Positions 36,203-44,220 of a DNA stretch of 64,000 nucleotides are shown here, piece after piece. The notes under the pieces are model-generated. The model saw only the letters and a program-made list of their open reading frames with translations, was not told the origin of the DNA and searched no databases. Source of the DNA: Streptomyces exfoliatus (GTDB taxonomy: Bacteria; Actinomycetota; Actinomycetes; Streptomycetales; Streptomycetaceae); the NCBI RefSeq assembly GCF_000725545.1, contig NZ_JNZP01000020.1, positions 1 to 64,000 on the forward strand, in the 5' to 3' direction. The first letter of the stretch is position 1; every line of letters begins with the position of its first letter. A program made the position numbers and the translations under genes.

Positions 36203-37000
36203 TCAACTGGGCCGAACGAGTGAGCGGAGGTAGGAGTCGAGTACGGCGTCGAACTCCTCGGGCCGTTCCAGGTTGGGCAGGTGCGCGGCCCGTTCGATCA
36301 CGGCGAGCGTGGAGTCGGGGAGCAGCGCGTGCATCTCCTCGGCGTCCGTGACCGGGGTGTACGTGTCGTCCCTGCCGACCACGACGAGCGCGGGCACGCC
36401 GACGGTGGTCAGCGTCTCGCGGTAGTCGGGCCGCTCGGCCCGGCCGCGCAGCGCGGCGGCGGCGCCGGCCGGGTCGGTCGCGCACATCATGCGGTGGACG
36501 TGGGGCGCGGCGTGGGTGTTGTACGGGGCGACCATCCGGTCGAGCACCTCGTCGGCGTACCCCCGCATGCCCTCCCGCAGCAGCCGGTCCGCCATGGTGT
36601 TGCGGGCGGCCTTGCCCTCGTCGGTCTCGGCGGCGGGGAAGGTGTCGGCGAGGACGAGGCCGCGGACGCGTTCCGGGTGGCGGCGCTGGAGCTCCATGGC
36701 GATCTGGCCGCCCATGGAGAGGCCGACGACGACGCAGTCGTCGATCTCCAGGTGGGCGAGGAGGCCGGCGAGGTCCTCGGCGAAGACCCCGAGCCCGGTG
36801 GAGCCGGTCGTGTCGCCGAGGGGCGTGGCGCCGTATCCGCGCAGGTCGGGGGCGATCACCCGGTGGGTGAGCGAGAAGCGCTCGATCTGGGGACGCCACA
36901 TGGTGTGGTCGAAGGGGTGGCCGTGGACGAGGAGAAGCGCACGGCCGGAGCCGCGGTCCTCGTAGGCGGTCAGGTGGTCGTCGATCTGTGCGAAGTCCAT
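36203..37000 (-). CDS. alpha/beta hydrolase
   Basis: The 265-aa protein has the complete alpha/beta hydrolase fold. The oxyanion loop is HGHPFDHTMW, the nucleophile elbow GLSMGGQ (Ser near residue 95), the acid GRDDTYTP (Asp), and the His AAHLPNLERP. It resembles 3-oxoadipate enol-lactonase-like esterases. It is divergent from a MocR regulator with repeated sites between them, so it may be controlled by that regulator. Substrate unknown. Confidence 0.88.
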   Translation of the reverse strand: MDFAQIDDHLTAYEDRGSGRALLLVHGHPFDHTMWRPQIERFSLTHRVIAPDLRGYGATPLGDTTGSTGLGVFAEDLAGLLAHLEIDDCVVVGLSMGGQIAMELQRRHPERVRGLVLADTFPAAETDEGKAARNTMADRLLREGMRGYADEVLDRMVAPYNTHAAPHVHRMMCATDPAGAAAALRGRAERPDYRETLTTVGVPALVVVGRDDTYTPVTDAEEMHALLPDSTLAVIERAAHLPNLERPEEFDAVLDSYLRSLVRPS

Positions 37001-37026
37001 GGTCGGAGGCTAGGGACGGCCTCCTG

Positions 37027-37061
37027 CTCGGTGCAATAAGATCCAATGCTCTCGGTGCAAT
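37027..37061. promoter_or_regulatory. direct-repeat operator between the hydrolase and MocR genes
   Basis: ctcggtgcaat occurs twice (37027-37037 and 37051-37061) with a related tccaat box between them (37042-37047). This resembles the repeated tgcaat/tccaat half-sites bound by MocR-type regulators. Both genes start within 65 bases. Confidence 0.55.
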
Positions 37062-37082
37062 GAAGGAAGGGGCGGGGGCGGG

Positions 37083-38420
37083 ATGGAGGAGTACCGGCGG
37101 ATCGCGGACCGCGTCGAGGCGGCCGTACGGGGCGGGCGCCTCAAGGCCGGTGACCGGCTGCCGCCGCAGCGGGTCTTCGCCCGCCGCCACCGGATCGCGA
37201 ACTCGACGGCCATCCGCGTGTACGGGGAACTCGCGCGCCGTGGCCTGGTCGTCGGGGAGGTCGGGCGCGGCACCTTCGTCCGGGCCGCGCCCCCGCTGCC
37301 GGGGCCCGCGCTCGCCGAGGCGACCGGCACCGCGCCCGTCGACCTCCAGCTCAACTACCCCACAGCCGAAGGGCAGTCGGAGCTGATGGCCCGCGCGCTC
37401 GCGGCCCTCGCCCGGCCCGACGTGATGGCCCAGGCCGTCTCCCGGCCTGCCGCCGCCACCGGCACGCCGGAGGCCCGGGAGGCGGCGGTGTCCCTGCTCG
37501 CCCGGCCGGGCTGGGCCCCCGACCCCGCGCGCGTGCTCTTCGCGGGCAACGGCCGGCAGGCCATCGCCGCCGCGCTCTCCACGCTCGTCCCGCCCGGCGG
37601 CCGGCTCGGCGTCGAGGCGCTCACGTACCCCCTGGTCAAGGCGGTTGCCGAACGCCTCGGCATCCGGCTCGTGCCGCTCGCCCTGGACGCCGAGGGCGTA
37701 CGGCCCGAAGCCCTCCACGCGGCGCACAGGGCCGCGCCCCTCGCCGCCGTCTACCTCCAGCCGACCCTGCACAACCCGACCTCCTCGACCGCAGGCGAAG
37801 GACGCCGGGCCGAACTGGCCGAAGCGCTGCGGAGCCTGGACCTCACGGCCGTCGAGGACACCACCTGGGCCTTCCTCGTACCGGACGCGCCCGCCCCGCT
37901 CGCCGCGCACGCCCCCGAACGGGTCCTCCTCGTCGACAGCCTCTCCAAACGGCTCTCCCCCGGCCTGACGGTCGGCTACCTCGTCGTGCCCGGCCGGCTG
38001 CGTACGGCGGCGGCGGAGGCCCTGCGCTCCGGCGCCTGGACGGCGGGCGGCCTCGCGCTCGCCGCCGCGACCCGCTGGACCGGCGACGGCACCGTCGCCG
38101 AGGTGGTCGCCGCCAAGCGGGCGGACGCGGAGGCCCGGCACGCCCTGGTCCTGCGACGGCTCGCCGGACACGCTCTCAGGACCTCCCCGCACGCCTACTA
38201 CTGCTGGTGGGAACTGCCCGCGCCCTGGCGGGCGGAGACCTTCACGGCGGCCGCCGCCGCGCGCGCGGGCGTGGCGGTCACCCCGGGCAGCGCCTTCGCC
38301 GTCGGTACGGGCACCGCCCCGGCCCCCGACGCGATCCGGATCGGCCTCGCCTCGCCGCCCCACGCGGTCCTGGACGGGGCACTGGCCCGCCTCGCGGAGC
38401 TGGCGGCCGAGGGGGCGTGA
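37083..38420 (+). CDS. MocR-type regulator (GntR domain plus aminotransferase-like domain)
   Basis: The 445-aa protein has an N-terminal GntR winged helix (about 1-70; RLPPQRVFARRHRIANSTA and RGTFVRA) and a fold-type I PLP-binding domain (about 95-440). The Schiff-base lysine is in SLSKRLSPGL (near 287), and YLQPTLHNPTSST holds the usual Asn/Pro patch. MocR proteins sense PLP, amino acids or related amines and control a divergent gene, here the alpha/beta hydrolase. The effector is unknown. Confidence 0.92.
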   Translation: MEEYRRIADRVEAAVRGGRLKAGDRLPPQRVFARRHRIANSTAIRVYGELARRGLVVGEVGRGTFVRAAPPLPGPALAEATGTAPVDLQLNYPTAEGQSELMARALAALARPDVMAQAVSRPAAATGTPEAREAAVSLLARPGWAPDPARVLFAGNGRQAIAAALSTLVPPGGRLGVEALTYPLVKAVAERLGIRLVPLALDAEGVRPEALHAAHRAAPLAAVYLQPTLHNPTSSTAGEGRRAELAEALRSLDLTAVEDTTWAFLVPDAPAPLAAHAPERVLLVDSLSKRLSPGLTVGYLVVPGRLRTAAAEALRSGAWTAGGLALAAATRWTGDGTVAEVVAAKRADAEARHALVLRRLAGHALRTSPHAYYCWWELPAPWRAETFTAAAAARAGVAVTPGSAFAVGTGTAPAPDAIRIGLASPPHAVLDGALARLAELAAEGA

Positions 38421-38461
38421 ACGCGCGCCGGAGGTGACGGCACTGTCTCGTTGCCCTCCCC

Positions 38462-38486
38462 ATCCTGGACATGTAAAGTCCAGGAT
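38462..38486 (+). promoter_or_regulatory. palindromic operator of the Rrf2 gene
   Basis: Perfect 9-bp arms atcctggac and gtccaggat with a 7-base AT-rich spacer (atgtaaa), ending one base before the Rrf2 ATG. Probably autoregulatory. Confidence 0.7.
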
Positions 38487-38487
38487 C

Positions 38488-38967
38488 ATGAAGATGAGCG
38501 ACGGCGTGGAATGGGCGCTGCACAGCTGCCTGAACCTGGCCTGGATCGGGCCCGAGCGGGCGGTGACCGCCGCGCGCCTCGCGGCCTATCACGAGCTGCC
38601 CCCCGCCTACCTCAACAAGCAGCTCCAGGCCCTCGCCCGCGCCGGGATCGTCGCCTCGGTCTCCGGCCCCAAGGGCGGCTTCCGGCTGGCCCGCGCCCTG
38701 GACCGGATCACGCTCATGGACGTCGTCGCCGCCGTCGAAGGCCCTGACGAGGCCTTCCGCTGCACCGAGATCCGGCAGCAGGGACCCGGTGCGGGGGCGC
38801 CGGGGACGTACGCCGCCGAGTGCGCCATCGCGGGAGCCATGGGACGGGCCGACCTCGCCTGGCGGCGCGAACTCATGGCCCAGACCCTGGACGACGTCCG
38901 GCAGCGGGCGGAACTCCAGGCGCCGGCCGCGCCCGACCGGATCCGGCACTGGTTCGCGAACGTCTGA
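38488..38967 (+). CDS. Rrf2 family transcriptional regulator
   Basis: The 159-aa winged-helix protein matches Rrf2: VTAARLAAYHELPPAYLNKQ (recognition helix), VSGPKGGFRLARA and a dimerisation helix. Two cysteines (RCTEI and ECAIAG) lie where NsrR/IscR bind a cluster, but the third is missing, so cluster binding is doubtful. It precedes MFS and RidA genes and is flanked by two similar palindromes, so it likely represses itself and them. The start is set by the palindrome and by family alignment; a start 18 codons upstream would run through the operator. Confidence 0.88.
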   Translation: MKMSDGVEWALHSCLNLAWIGPERAVTAARLAAYHELPPAYLNKQLQALARAGIVASVSGPKGGFRLARALDRITLMDVVAAVEGPDEAFRCTEIRQQGPGAGAPGTYAAECAIAGAMGRADLAWRRELMAQTLDDVRQRAELQAPAAPDRIRHWFANV

Positions 38968-39012
38968 CACGGCCACGCCCTCCCCGCCGGGAGGGCTTCC
39001 GAAGGGGGTGAT

Positions 39013-39033
39013 TCTGGATGTTAGACATCCAGA
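39013..39033 (+). promoter_or_regulatory. palindromic operator over the MFS start codon
   Basis: Perfect 9-bp arms tctggatgt and acatccaga with a 3-base spacer, spanning the MFS ATG at 39018. It shares ctgga/tccag arm ends with the Rrf2 palindrome at 38462. Confidence 0.6.
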
Positions 39034-40244
39034 TCAGTGATACCAAGGGGGCCCGGCCCCGCGCCACGGGACGGTCCGCCGTCGCCGCCGTCACGCTCGG
39101 CATCTTCACCGTCATGACCGCCGAACTCCTGCCGGTCGGACTGCTCACACCGGCCGCCGCCGACCTCGGCGTCTCCGAAGGCACCGCCGCCCTCATGGTG
39201 ACCGTGCCCGGACTCGTCGCCGCCCTCGCCGCGCCCCTCGTCACCGCCCGCGCGGCCGGCGCCGACCGCCGTACCCTCCTGGTCGCCTTCCTGCTGCTCG
39301 CCGCCGCCGCCAACCTGGTGTCGGCCCTCGCAGGACACCTCGCGACCGTCCTCGCCGCCCGGGTGCTCCTCGGCGTCGCGATCGGCGGGTTCTGGGCGCT
39401 CGCGGGCGGCCTCGCGCCCCGGCTCGTCCCCTCCGCCGCCGTCGGCCGGGCCACCGCCCTGATCTTCGGCGGCGTCTCCGCCGCCTCGGTCCTCGGCGTC
39501 CCCGCCGCCACCCTCGTGACCGAACAGGCGGGCTGGCGCTGGGCGTTCGCCGCCACCGGGGCACTCGGCCTGCTCGCGGCCCTCGCCCTCAGGGCCCTGC
39601 TGCCGAGACTGCCGGGCACGGGGACGAGGGCTGCCCTCGAAACGTCCGGCGCAACCGGCGGCGGGCTGCGGAAGCTCCTCGCCCTGCCCCGCCGCAACCA
39701 GCGGGTCCGGGCCGGGCTCCTGCTCACCCTCACCCTCGTCACCGGCCACTTCCTCGCGTACTCCTTCGTCCGCCCGCTGCTCACCGACCACTCCAAGATC
39801 CCCGCCCCCCTCCTCGGCGCCCTGCTCCTCGGGTACGGCGTCGCCGGGGTCGCCGGCAACTTCCTCGCAGGGGCGCGGGCCGCCCGCTCCCCCCGCCGCA
39901 CGCTCACCGCCATCGCCGCCGCGCTCGGCGCCGTACTCCTGGCGGCCTTCCTCGCAGGGGACTCGGCCCCGGCCGGCACCGGACTGCTCCTCCTGTGGGG
40001 GCTCGCCCACGGAGGGGTGTCGGTCGCGCTCCAGTCCTGGTTCATGGCCGCCGCACCCGACGACGTGGAGACCGCCACCGGCCTCAACGTCAGCGTCTTC
40101 TGCCTCGCCATCGCGCTCGGCGCCCTCCTCGGAGGGCTCCTCGCCGACGCGTACTCCCTCACGTCGGTGCTCCTCGCGGGCGCCGCACTCGCCCTGGCCG
40201 CCTGCCCGGTGGCCGCACTCTCCGGAAGGAACGATCAGCCATGA
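39018..40244 (+). CDS. MFS transporter (DHA1-type drug/metabolite exporter)
   Basis: The 408-aa protein has about 12 membrane helices. TAELLPVGLLTPAAADLG in helix 1 and RVLLGVAIGGFWALAGGLAP (helix 4-5, split here to the key GVAIGGFWALAGG) are signatures of the AraJ/DHA1 subgroup. It overlaps RidA by ATGA. Together with Rrf2 this forms a small regulated unit. The exported compound is unknown; RidA suggests reactive enamine/imine chemistry nearby. Confidence 0.9.
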   Translation: MLDIQISDTKGARPRATGRSAVAAVTLGIFTVMTAELLPVGLLTPAAADLGVSEGTAALMVTVPGLVAALAAPLVTARAAGADRRTLLVAFLLLAAAANLVSALAGHLATVLAARVLLGVAIGGFWALAGGLAPRLVPSAAVGRATALIFGGVSAASVLGVPAATLVTEQAGWRWAFAATGALGLLAALALRALLPRLPGTGTRAALETSGATGGGLRKLLALPRRNQRVRAGLLLTLTLVTGHFLAYSFVRPLLTDHSKIPAPLLGALLLGYGVAGVAGNFLAGARAARSPRRTLTAIAAALGAVLLAAFLAGDSAPAGTGLLLLWGLAHGGVSVALQSWFMAAAPDDVETATGLNVSVFCLAIALGALLGGLLADAYSLTSVLLAGAALALAACPVAALSGRNDQP

Positions 40245-40669
40245 CCTCCACCGCCGAAGGCACCGCCGACCACCGCACCATCACCAACCCCGGCACCCTC
40301 CACGACCCGACCCCCTTCGGCTACAGCCACGCCGTGGCCGCACCCGGTGAACTCGTCTTCATCGGCGGCCAGTACGCCTCCGACGCCACCGGCGCCCCCG
40401 TCCCCGGCGACTTCGCCGCCCAGGTCGAGCTCTCCCTGACGAACCTGCGGCTCGCCCTGGAGGGCGTCGGCCTCGGCCTCCACCACGTCGTCCGCCTCGG
40501 CACGTACATCGTCGAGCACGACATGGCCAAGCTGGAGGTCCTCGGCAAGGCCCTGCACGCCCACTTCGGCGAGCGCCTGCCCGCGCAGACCCTCAGCGGG
40601 GTCGCGGCGCTCGCCCTGCCGGGGATGCTCTTCGAGATCGACGCCGTCGCCGTACGGCCCGCCGCCTGA
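40241..40669 (+). CDS. RidA family deaminase
   Basis: The 142-aa protein is a YjgF/YER057c/UK114 (RidA) member that hydrolyses reactive enamine/imine intermediates from PLP enzymes. Patches are VFIGGQYASDATG, VVRLGTYIVEHDM and PAQTLSGVAALALPGMLFEIDAVAV (key pieces SGVAAL and FEIDAVA). The usual catalytic Arg position reads SGVAALALPGML, so activity is not certain. The start overlaps the MFS stop by ATGA, indicating translational coupling. Confidence 0.9.
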   Translation: MTSTAEGTADHRTITNPGTLHDPTPFGYSHAVAAPGELVFIGGQYASDATGAPVPGDFAAQVELSLTNLRLALEGVGLGLHHVVRLGTYIVEHDMAKLEVLGKALHAHFGERLPAQTLSGVAALALPGMLFEIDAVAVRPAA

Positions 40670-40752
40670 TCCACTTGCGGGGCGCCGGGCGCGGGTGTGC
40701 CCTGGAGGGTGCGGGATGCAGCAGGGGGGCGAGAGACGAAGGAGCTCCTGCC

Positions 40753-41157
40753 ATGGCGGCACACGCAGCGGTACCCGTCCGGCGCCAGATCAGTACGCAC
40801 GGCTGGGGACTCCCCGTCATCTTCGGCGTCCTCTACGGCCTCTACGCGACGACCGTCGCCCGCCACGGCGGCCCCGCCACCCTGGGACAGCTGTGGCTCG
40901 GCCTCATCTCCGCCGCCGTCCTCGCCGGCGGGATCTACGTGCTCCGCCGTCACGGCCACGTCCTCCCCCGCGAGCTGCGGGCCGTCGCCTGGGGCACCCT
41001 GACCGGAGTCGCGGTCGGCTTCCTCTTCAGCCTGTCCGACGCCAGCATCCTGTCGTCGAGCGGGCTCGGCCTCGCCTTCGCCGTGGTGGCGGGCGCCGCC
41101 GCCTACTACCTCTTCTACACCCACGAGGACGCGGCCGGCCGGCCCGCGCCGTACTGA
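40753..41157 (+). CDS. small membrane protein of unknown function
   Basis: The 134-aa protein has four predicted membrane helices (residues about 20-35, 47-65, 78-97 and 103-120; for example LGLAFAVVAGAAAYYLFY) and short termini. A good ribosome binding site, GAAGGAGC, precedes the ATG. No family was recognised. Its 3' end overlaps that of the convergent neighbour by 43 bases. Confidence 0.78.
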   Translation: MAAHAAVPVRRQISTHGWGLPVIFGVLYGLYATTVARHGGPATLGQLWLGLISAAVLAGGIYVLRRHGHVLPRELRAVAWGTLTGVAVGFLFSLSDASILSSSGLGLAFAVVAGAAAYYLFYTHEDAAGRPAPY

Positions 41158-41687
41158 CGCCCGCCGCCACCCTCACGCTTCCCGCCGTGGCGCCGCCGCC
41201 GGTAGTAGGCGGCCGCCACGGCGGCGAGCAGCACAGGCCAGGCCACGAGCGGCGCGTAGCAGGCGATCAGCAGGGCGTCCTGGGCCGCGGTGGCCGGGAT
41301 GCCCGGCCCCAGGTCCGCGTACGACGCGTACACGCCCCATCCGGCGATGGCGCACAGCCCCGCCACCCCCGCGAAGGCGGCGCCCGTCGCGGCGGCCGGG
41401 TTCACCCGGCGTCCGCCGAGGAACGGCAGCCACCGGGGGAAGACCTCGCCCCAGGAGCGGACGAGCCCCAGGGTGAGCAGGGCGAGCAGCTCGGACACCA
41501 CGCTGAGGGAGACGACGTACACGGACTCGCCGGCGGACATCGCGCCGAGTTCGGCGTCCTGCGTGACCGGGAGACCGGCGACGAGCGCGAGCCGCCACAG
41601 GCCGGACGGGAGAGTGGCCAGGGGGACGGCGTGGGCGGCGAGGACGGCCCAGCGGGGCACGTCGGGAAGGGCTCGGATTCGCATCAT
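41115..41687 (-). CDS. membrane protein of unknown function
   Basis: The 190-aa protein has four or five predicted membrane helices (for example WAVLAAHAVPLATLPSGLWRL, VVSLSVVSELLALLTLGLV, GAAFAGVAGLCAIAGWGVYA and LIACYAPLVAWPVLLAAVAA) and a basic, Gly-rich C-terminus. The pattern is conserved in Streptomyces without a function. The start is the first of two adjacent ATG codons. The 177 bases to the ABC gene contain no further gene. Confidence 0.72.
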   Translation of the reverse strand: MMRIRALPDVPRWAVLAAHAVPLATLPSGLWRLALVAGLPVTQDAELGAMSAGESVYVVSLSVVSELLALLTLGLVRSWGEVFPRWLPFLGGRRVNPAAATGAAFAGVAGLCAIAGWGVYASYADLGPGIPATAAQDALLIACYAPLVAWPVLLAAVAAAYYRRRRHGGKREGGGGRQYGAGRPAASSWV

Positions 41688-41864
41688 GCCCTGAGCGTCC
41701 CGCCGCCACGTGGGCCCGGACGTCGGCCGGGAGGCCCGTCCTCCTCCGCCGGACGGGGGAGGAGGGGTCAGCCGGTGAGGCCTCCGCGCTCTGGCGGTAC
41801 GAGGCCGGGCGACGGAGACTGACAGGAGCGTGCTCTCTTCTCCCGCACCCCGGAGGGGAAAGGT

Positions 41865-42878
41865 ATGACCGACATGACCGACCTCGCCATCGAGACCGAG
41901 GGCCTGGTCAAGGTCTTCGGTACGAACCGCGCCGTCGACGGCGTCGACCTGCGGGTCCCCGCAGGGACCGTGTACGGCGTCCTCGGGCCCAACGGCGCCG
42001 GCAAGACCACCGCCGTCAAGATGCTCGCCACCCTCCTCAGACCCGACGGCGGCCGGGCCCGCGTCTTCGGCAAGGACGTCGTCAAGGACGCCGACAGCGT
42101 GCGCGGCCGGGTGAGCCTCACCGGGCAGTACGCCTCCGTCGACGAGGACCTGACCGGCACCGAGAACCTCGTCCTGCTCGGCCGGCTCCTCGGCCACAGC
42201 CGGCCGGCCGCCCGCGAGCGCTCCGCGCAGCTGCTCACCGCGTTCGGGCTCGCGGAGGCGGCCGACAAGCAGATCAAGAACTACTCGGGAGGCATGCGGC
42301 GCCGCATCGACATCGCCGCGTCCATCCTCAACACCCCCGACCTGCTGTTCCTCGACGAGCCGACGACCGGCCTCGACCCGCGCAGCCGCAACCAGGTCTG
42401 GGACATCGTCCGCGCGGTCGTCGCCCAGGGCACCACCGTCCTCCTCACCACCCAGTACCTGGACGAGGCGGACCAGCTGGCGTCCCGCATCGCCGTCATC
42501 GACCACGGCAAGGTGATCGCGGAAGGCACGAAGGGCGAGCTGAAGGCGTCCGTCGGCTCGGGCTCGGTGCACGTACGGCTCAGGGACCCGGAGCGGCGCC
42601 CGGAGGCCGAACGGGTCCTGCGGGCCGCCCTGAAGGCGTCCGTCACGCTCGAACCGGACCCGGTGGCGCTCACCGCCACCGTCGACGGCCACGGGACGGA
42701 CCTCGGCGCCGCCGAGCAGGCCGCGCGGGCGCTGGCGGAGCTGGCGAGGGCCGGGATCACCGTCGACAGCTTCGGGCTCGGCCAGCCCAGCCTCGACGAG
42801 GTGTTCCTGGCCCTGACCGACAGACCTGCGGACGGCACCCCGCCCCCGAACCCCGACCGGAAGGGAACGACGGCATGA
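41865..42878 (+). CDS. ABC transporter ATP-binding protein (DrrA-like)
   Basis: The 337-aa ATPase has Walker [13 protein letters not shown] signature [11 protein letters not shown], Walker [13 protein letters not shown] and H-loop-equivalent [14 protein letters not shown] (Gln-Tyr, as in DrrA drug exporters). A C-terminal approximately 90-residue regulatory domain follows. It is coupled to the permease gene by ATGA. The pair exports hydrophobic compounds in relatives such as daunorubicin producers. It might serve the peptide locus 1.2 kb downstream, but nothing in the sequence shows that. Confidence 0.94.
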   Translation: MTDMTDLAIETEGLVKVFGTNRAVDGVDLRVPAGTVYGVLGPNGAGKTTAVKMLATLLRPDGGRARVFGKDVVKDADSVRGRVSLTGQYASVDEDLTGTENLVLLGRLLGHSRPAARERSAQLLTAFGLAEAADKQIKNYSGGMRRRIDIAASILNTPDLLFLDEPTTGLDPRSRNQVWDIVRAVVAQGTTVLLTTQYLDEADQLASRIAVIDHGKVIAEGTKGELKASVGSGSVHVRLRDPERRPEAERVLRAALKASVTLEPDPVALTATVDGHGTDLGAAEQAARALAELARAGITVDSFGLGQPSLDEVFLALTDRPADGTPPPNPDRKGTTA

Positions 42879-43741
42879 CCACCGTCACCACCGGCAAGGA
42901 TCCCCGGCAGACCGACGCCCTCGCGTTCGAGGCGCCCAGGGCGGAGGACCTGGCGGCCCTCCTCGTCGGCCACGAGCGTCCCCCGCGCCCCAGCGCGCTG
43001 TCCGCGTCGCTGACCTTCGGCTGGCGGGCCATGCTCAAGATCAAGCACGTGCCGGAGCAGCTGTTCGACGTGACGGCCTTCCCGATCATGATGGTGCTGA
43101 TGTACACGTACCTCTTCGGAGGCGCGCTGGCCGGCTCGGTCTCGTCGTACATCCAGTTCCTGCTGCCGGGCATCCTCGTGATGAGCGTCGTGATGATCAC
43201 GATGTACACGGGCGTCTCGGTCAACACCGACATCGAGAAGGGCGTCTTCGACCGCTTCCGCACGCTGCCGATCTGGCGGCCCGCGCCGATGGTCGGCTAC
43301 CTCCTCGGCGACGTCGTGCGCTATCTGATCGCCTCCGCCGTGATGCTGACGGTCGGCATGATCATCGGCTACCGGCCGGAGGGCGGGGTGGCGGGCGTCC
43401 TGCTCGGCGTCGCGCTGCTCCTCGTCTTCGCGTTCTCGTTCTCGTGGGTCTGGACGATGTTCGGCCTGCTGCTGCGCAGCGAGAAGTCCGTCATGGGCGT
43501 CTCGATGATGGTGATCTTCCCGCTGACGTTCCTGTCGAACGTCTTCGTCGACCCGAAGACCATGCCGGGCTGGCTGCAGGCCTTCGTCAACAACAGCCCG
43601 GTGACCCACCTGGCCACGTCGGTCCGCGAACTGATGGCCGGGAACTGGCCGGCGACGGACATCGCCTGGTCCCTGGGCTGGTCGGTCGCCCTGGTGGCCG
43701 TCTTCGGCGCGGTCACGATGCGCCTCTACAACCGCAAGTAG
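42875..43741 (+). CDS. ABC transporter permease (DrrB-like)
   Basis: The 288-aa type-2 ABC permease has six predicted helices. It includes [17 protein letters not shown], the conserved [10 protein letters not shown] patch and the CLPM-equivalent [18 protein letters not shown]. The first 55 residues are cytoplasmic. The start overlaps the ATPase stop (ATGA). A weak hairpin follows. Confidence 0.93.
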   Translation: MTTVTTGKDPRQTDALAFEAPRAEDLAALLVGHERPPRPSALSASLTFGWRAMLKIKHVPEQLFDVTAFPIMMVLMYTYLFGGALAGSVSSYIQFLLPGILVMSVVMITMYTGVSVNTDIEKGVFDRFRTLPIWRPAPMVGYLLGDVVRYLIASAVMLTVGMIIGYRPEGGVAGVLLGVALLLVFAFSFSWVWTMFGLLLRSEKSVMGVSMMVIFPLTFLSNVFVDPKTMPGWLQAFVNNSPVTHLATSVRELMAGNWPATDIAWSLGWSVALVAVFGAVTMRLYNRK

Positions 43742-43767
43742 GACCTCCCTGCCGGGCCCTTCCTTGA

Positions 43768-43786
43768 CCTTCCCGCGCGGGGAAGG
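43768..43786 (+). terminator. weak terminator hairpin after the ABC operon
   Basis: 7-bp arms ccttccc (43768-43774) and gggaagg (43780-43786), 27 bases after the permease stop. Confidence 0.45.
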
Positions 43787-43808
43787 CCCAGCATCTGCGG
43801 TGCCGGGC

Positions 43809-43946
43809 GCTGCTCCTGAAGGCCTCGACGGCGTGGGGACGACCGCCCCCGTGCCGGATCTGAGCCTTCACGAGGGCCGGCCGGGAGACCGCTGGCTGCT
43901 GTGCACGGACGGCCTGTCGGCGGTCGTACCGGAACCGGAACTCAAG
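43809..43946 (+). pseudogene. remnant of a PP2C-type Ser/Thr phosphatase
   Basis: An open stretch encodes PVPDLSLHEGRPGDRWLLCTDGLSAVVPE, shown here by its key part GDRWLLCTDGLSAVV. This closely resembles the metal-binding GDRYLLCSDGL motif of Streptomyces PP2C phosphatases. The preceding LDGVG and DLSL also fit the family. The remainder of a roughly 250-aa gene is missing on both sides, and the frame then runs into terminator DNA. There is no start or ribosome binding site of its own. Read as a gene fragment left by deletion. Confidence 0.5.
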
Positions 43947-43957
43947 CGCCTTCCGGC

Positions 43958-44041
43958 CCCGTCCCCGCACCGGGCGGCTGCGCCCCGGTGCGGGGACGGG
44001 CCCGCGCGGGTTCGGGGTGTGCCGGGAGGCGGGGCTCCCGG
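43958..44041 (-). terminator. double terminator downstream of the 24-aa peptide gene
   Basis: Reading on the minus strand from the peptide stop (44050), a 7-bp hairpin (44041-44022, arms ccgggag/ctcccgg) comes first. A perfect 17-bp hairpin follows (44000-43958, cccgtccccgcaccggg against its complement, 9-base loop). This marks the peptide gene as a separate short transcript. Confidence 0.75.
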
Positions 44042-44049
44042 AGCGGGTC

Positions 44050-44124
44050 CTAGTTGCTCGAGCCGTTGCTGTCGCTGGTCGTTTCCTTCTTGTCCAGCGG
44101 TCGTATGGTGATCTTGATGGCCAT
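44050..44124 (-). CDS. 24-aa putative RiPP precursor peptide with C-terminal Asn
   Basis: The 24-residue peptide begins MAIKITIRPLDK and ends SDSNGSSN. The first half is basic and alternates hydrophobic residues, like a leader strand that binds RRE domains. The second half is rich in Ser, Thr and Asn and ends in Asn with no Cys. A strong ribosome binding site, GAGGAGG, sits 5 bases before the ATG. Codon use includes a rare ATA. A strong terminator follows, and the gene is divergent from the ThiF-like gene. MccB of microcin C adenylates a C-terminal Asn, so a similar fate is possible. No closer homologue is known to me. It could also be a regulatory or toxin-like peptide. Confidence 0.72.
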   Translation of the reverse strand: MAIKITIRPLDKKETTSDSNGSSN

Positions 44125-44157
44125 TTCTGCCTCCTCGACGTGGGTGTGGCGCTAGCA

Positions 44158-44171
44158 TGCCAACGTTGCCA
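44158..44171. promoter_or_regulatory. dyad in the divergent promoter of the peptide locus
   Basis: tgccaacgttgcca is an imperfect 14-base palindrome centred on aacgtt, midway between the peptide and ThiF-like starts. Candidate operator for both promoters. Confidence 0.35.
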
Positions 44172-44220
44172 CGGTGACATGCGAGGGCAAATGCGTTTCA
44201 GCCTCCGGGAGTTGAGGACG

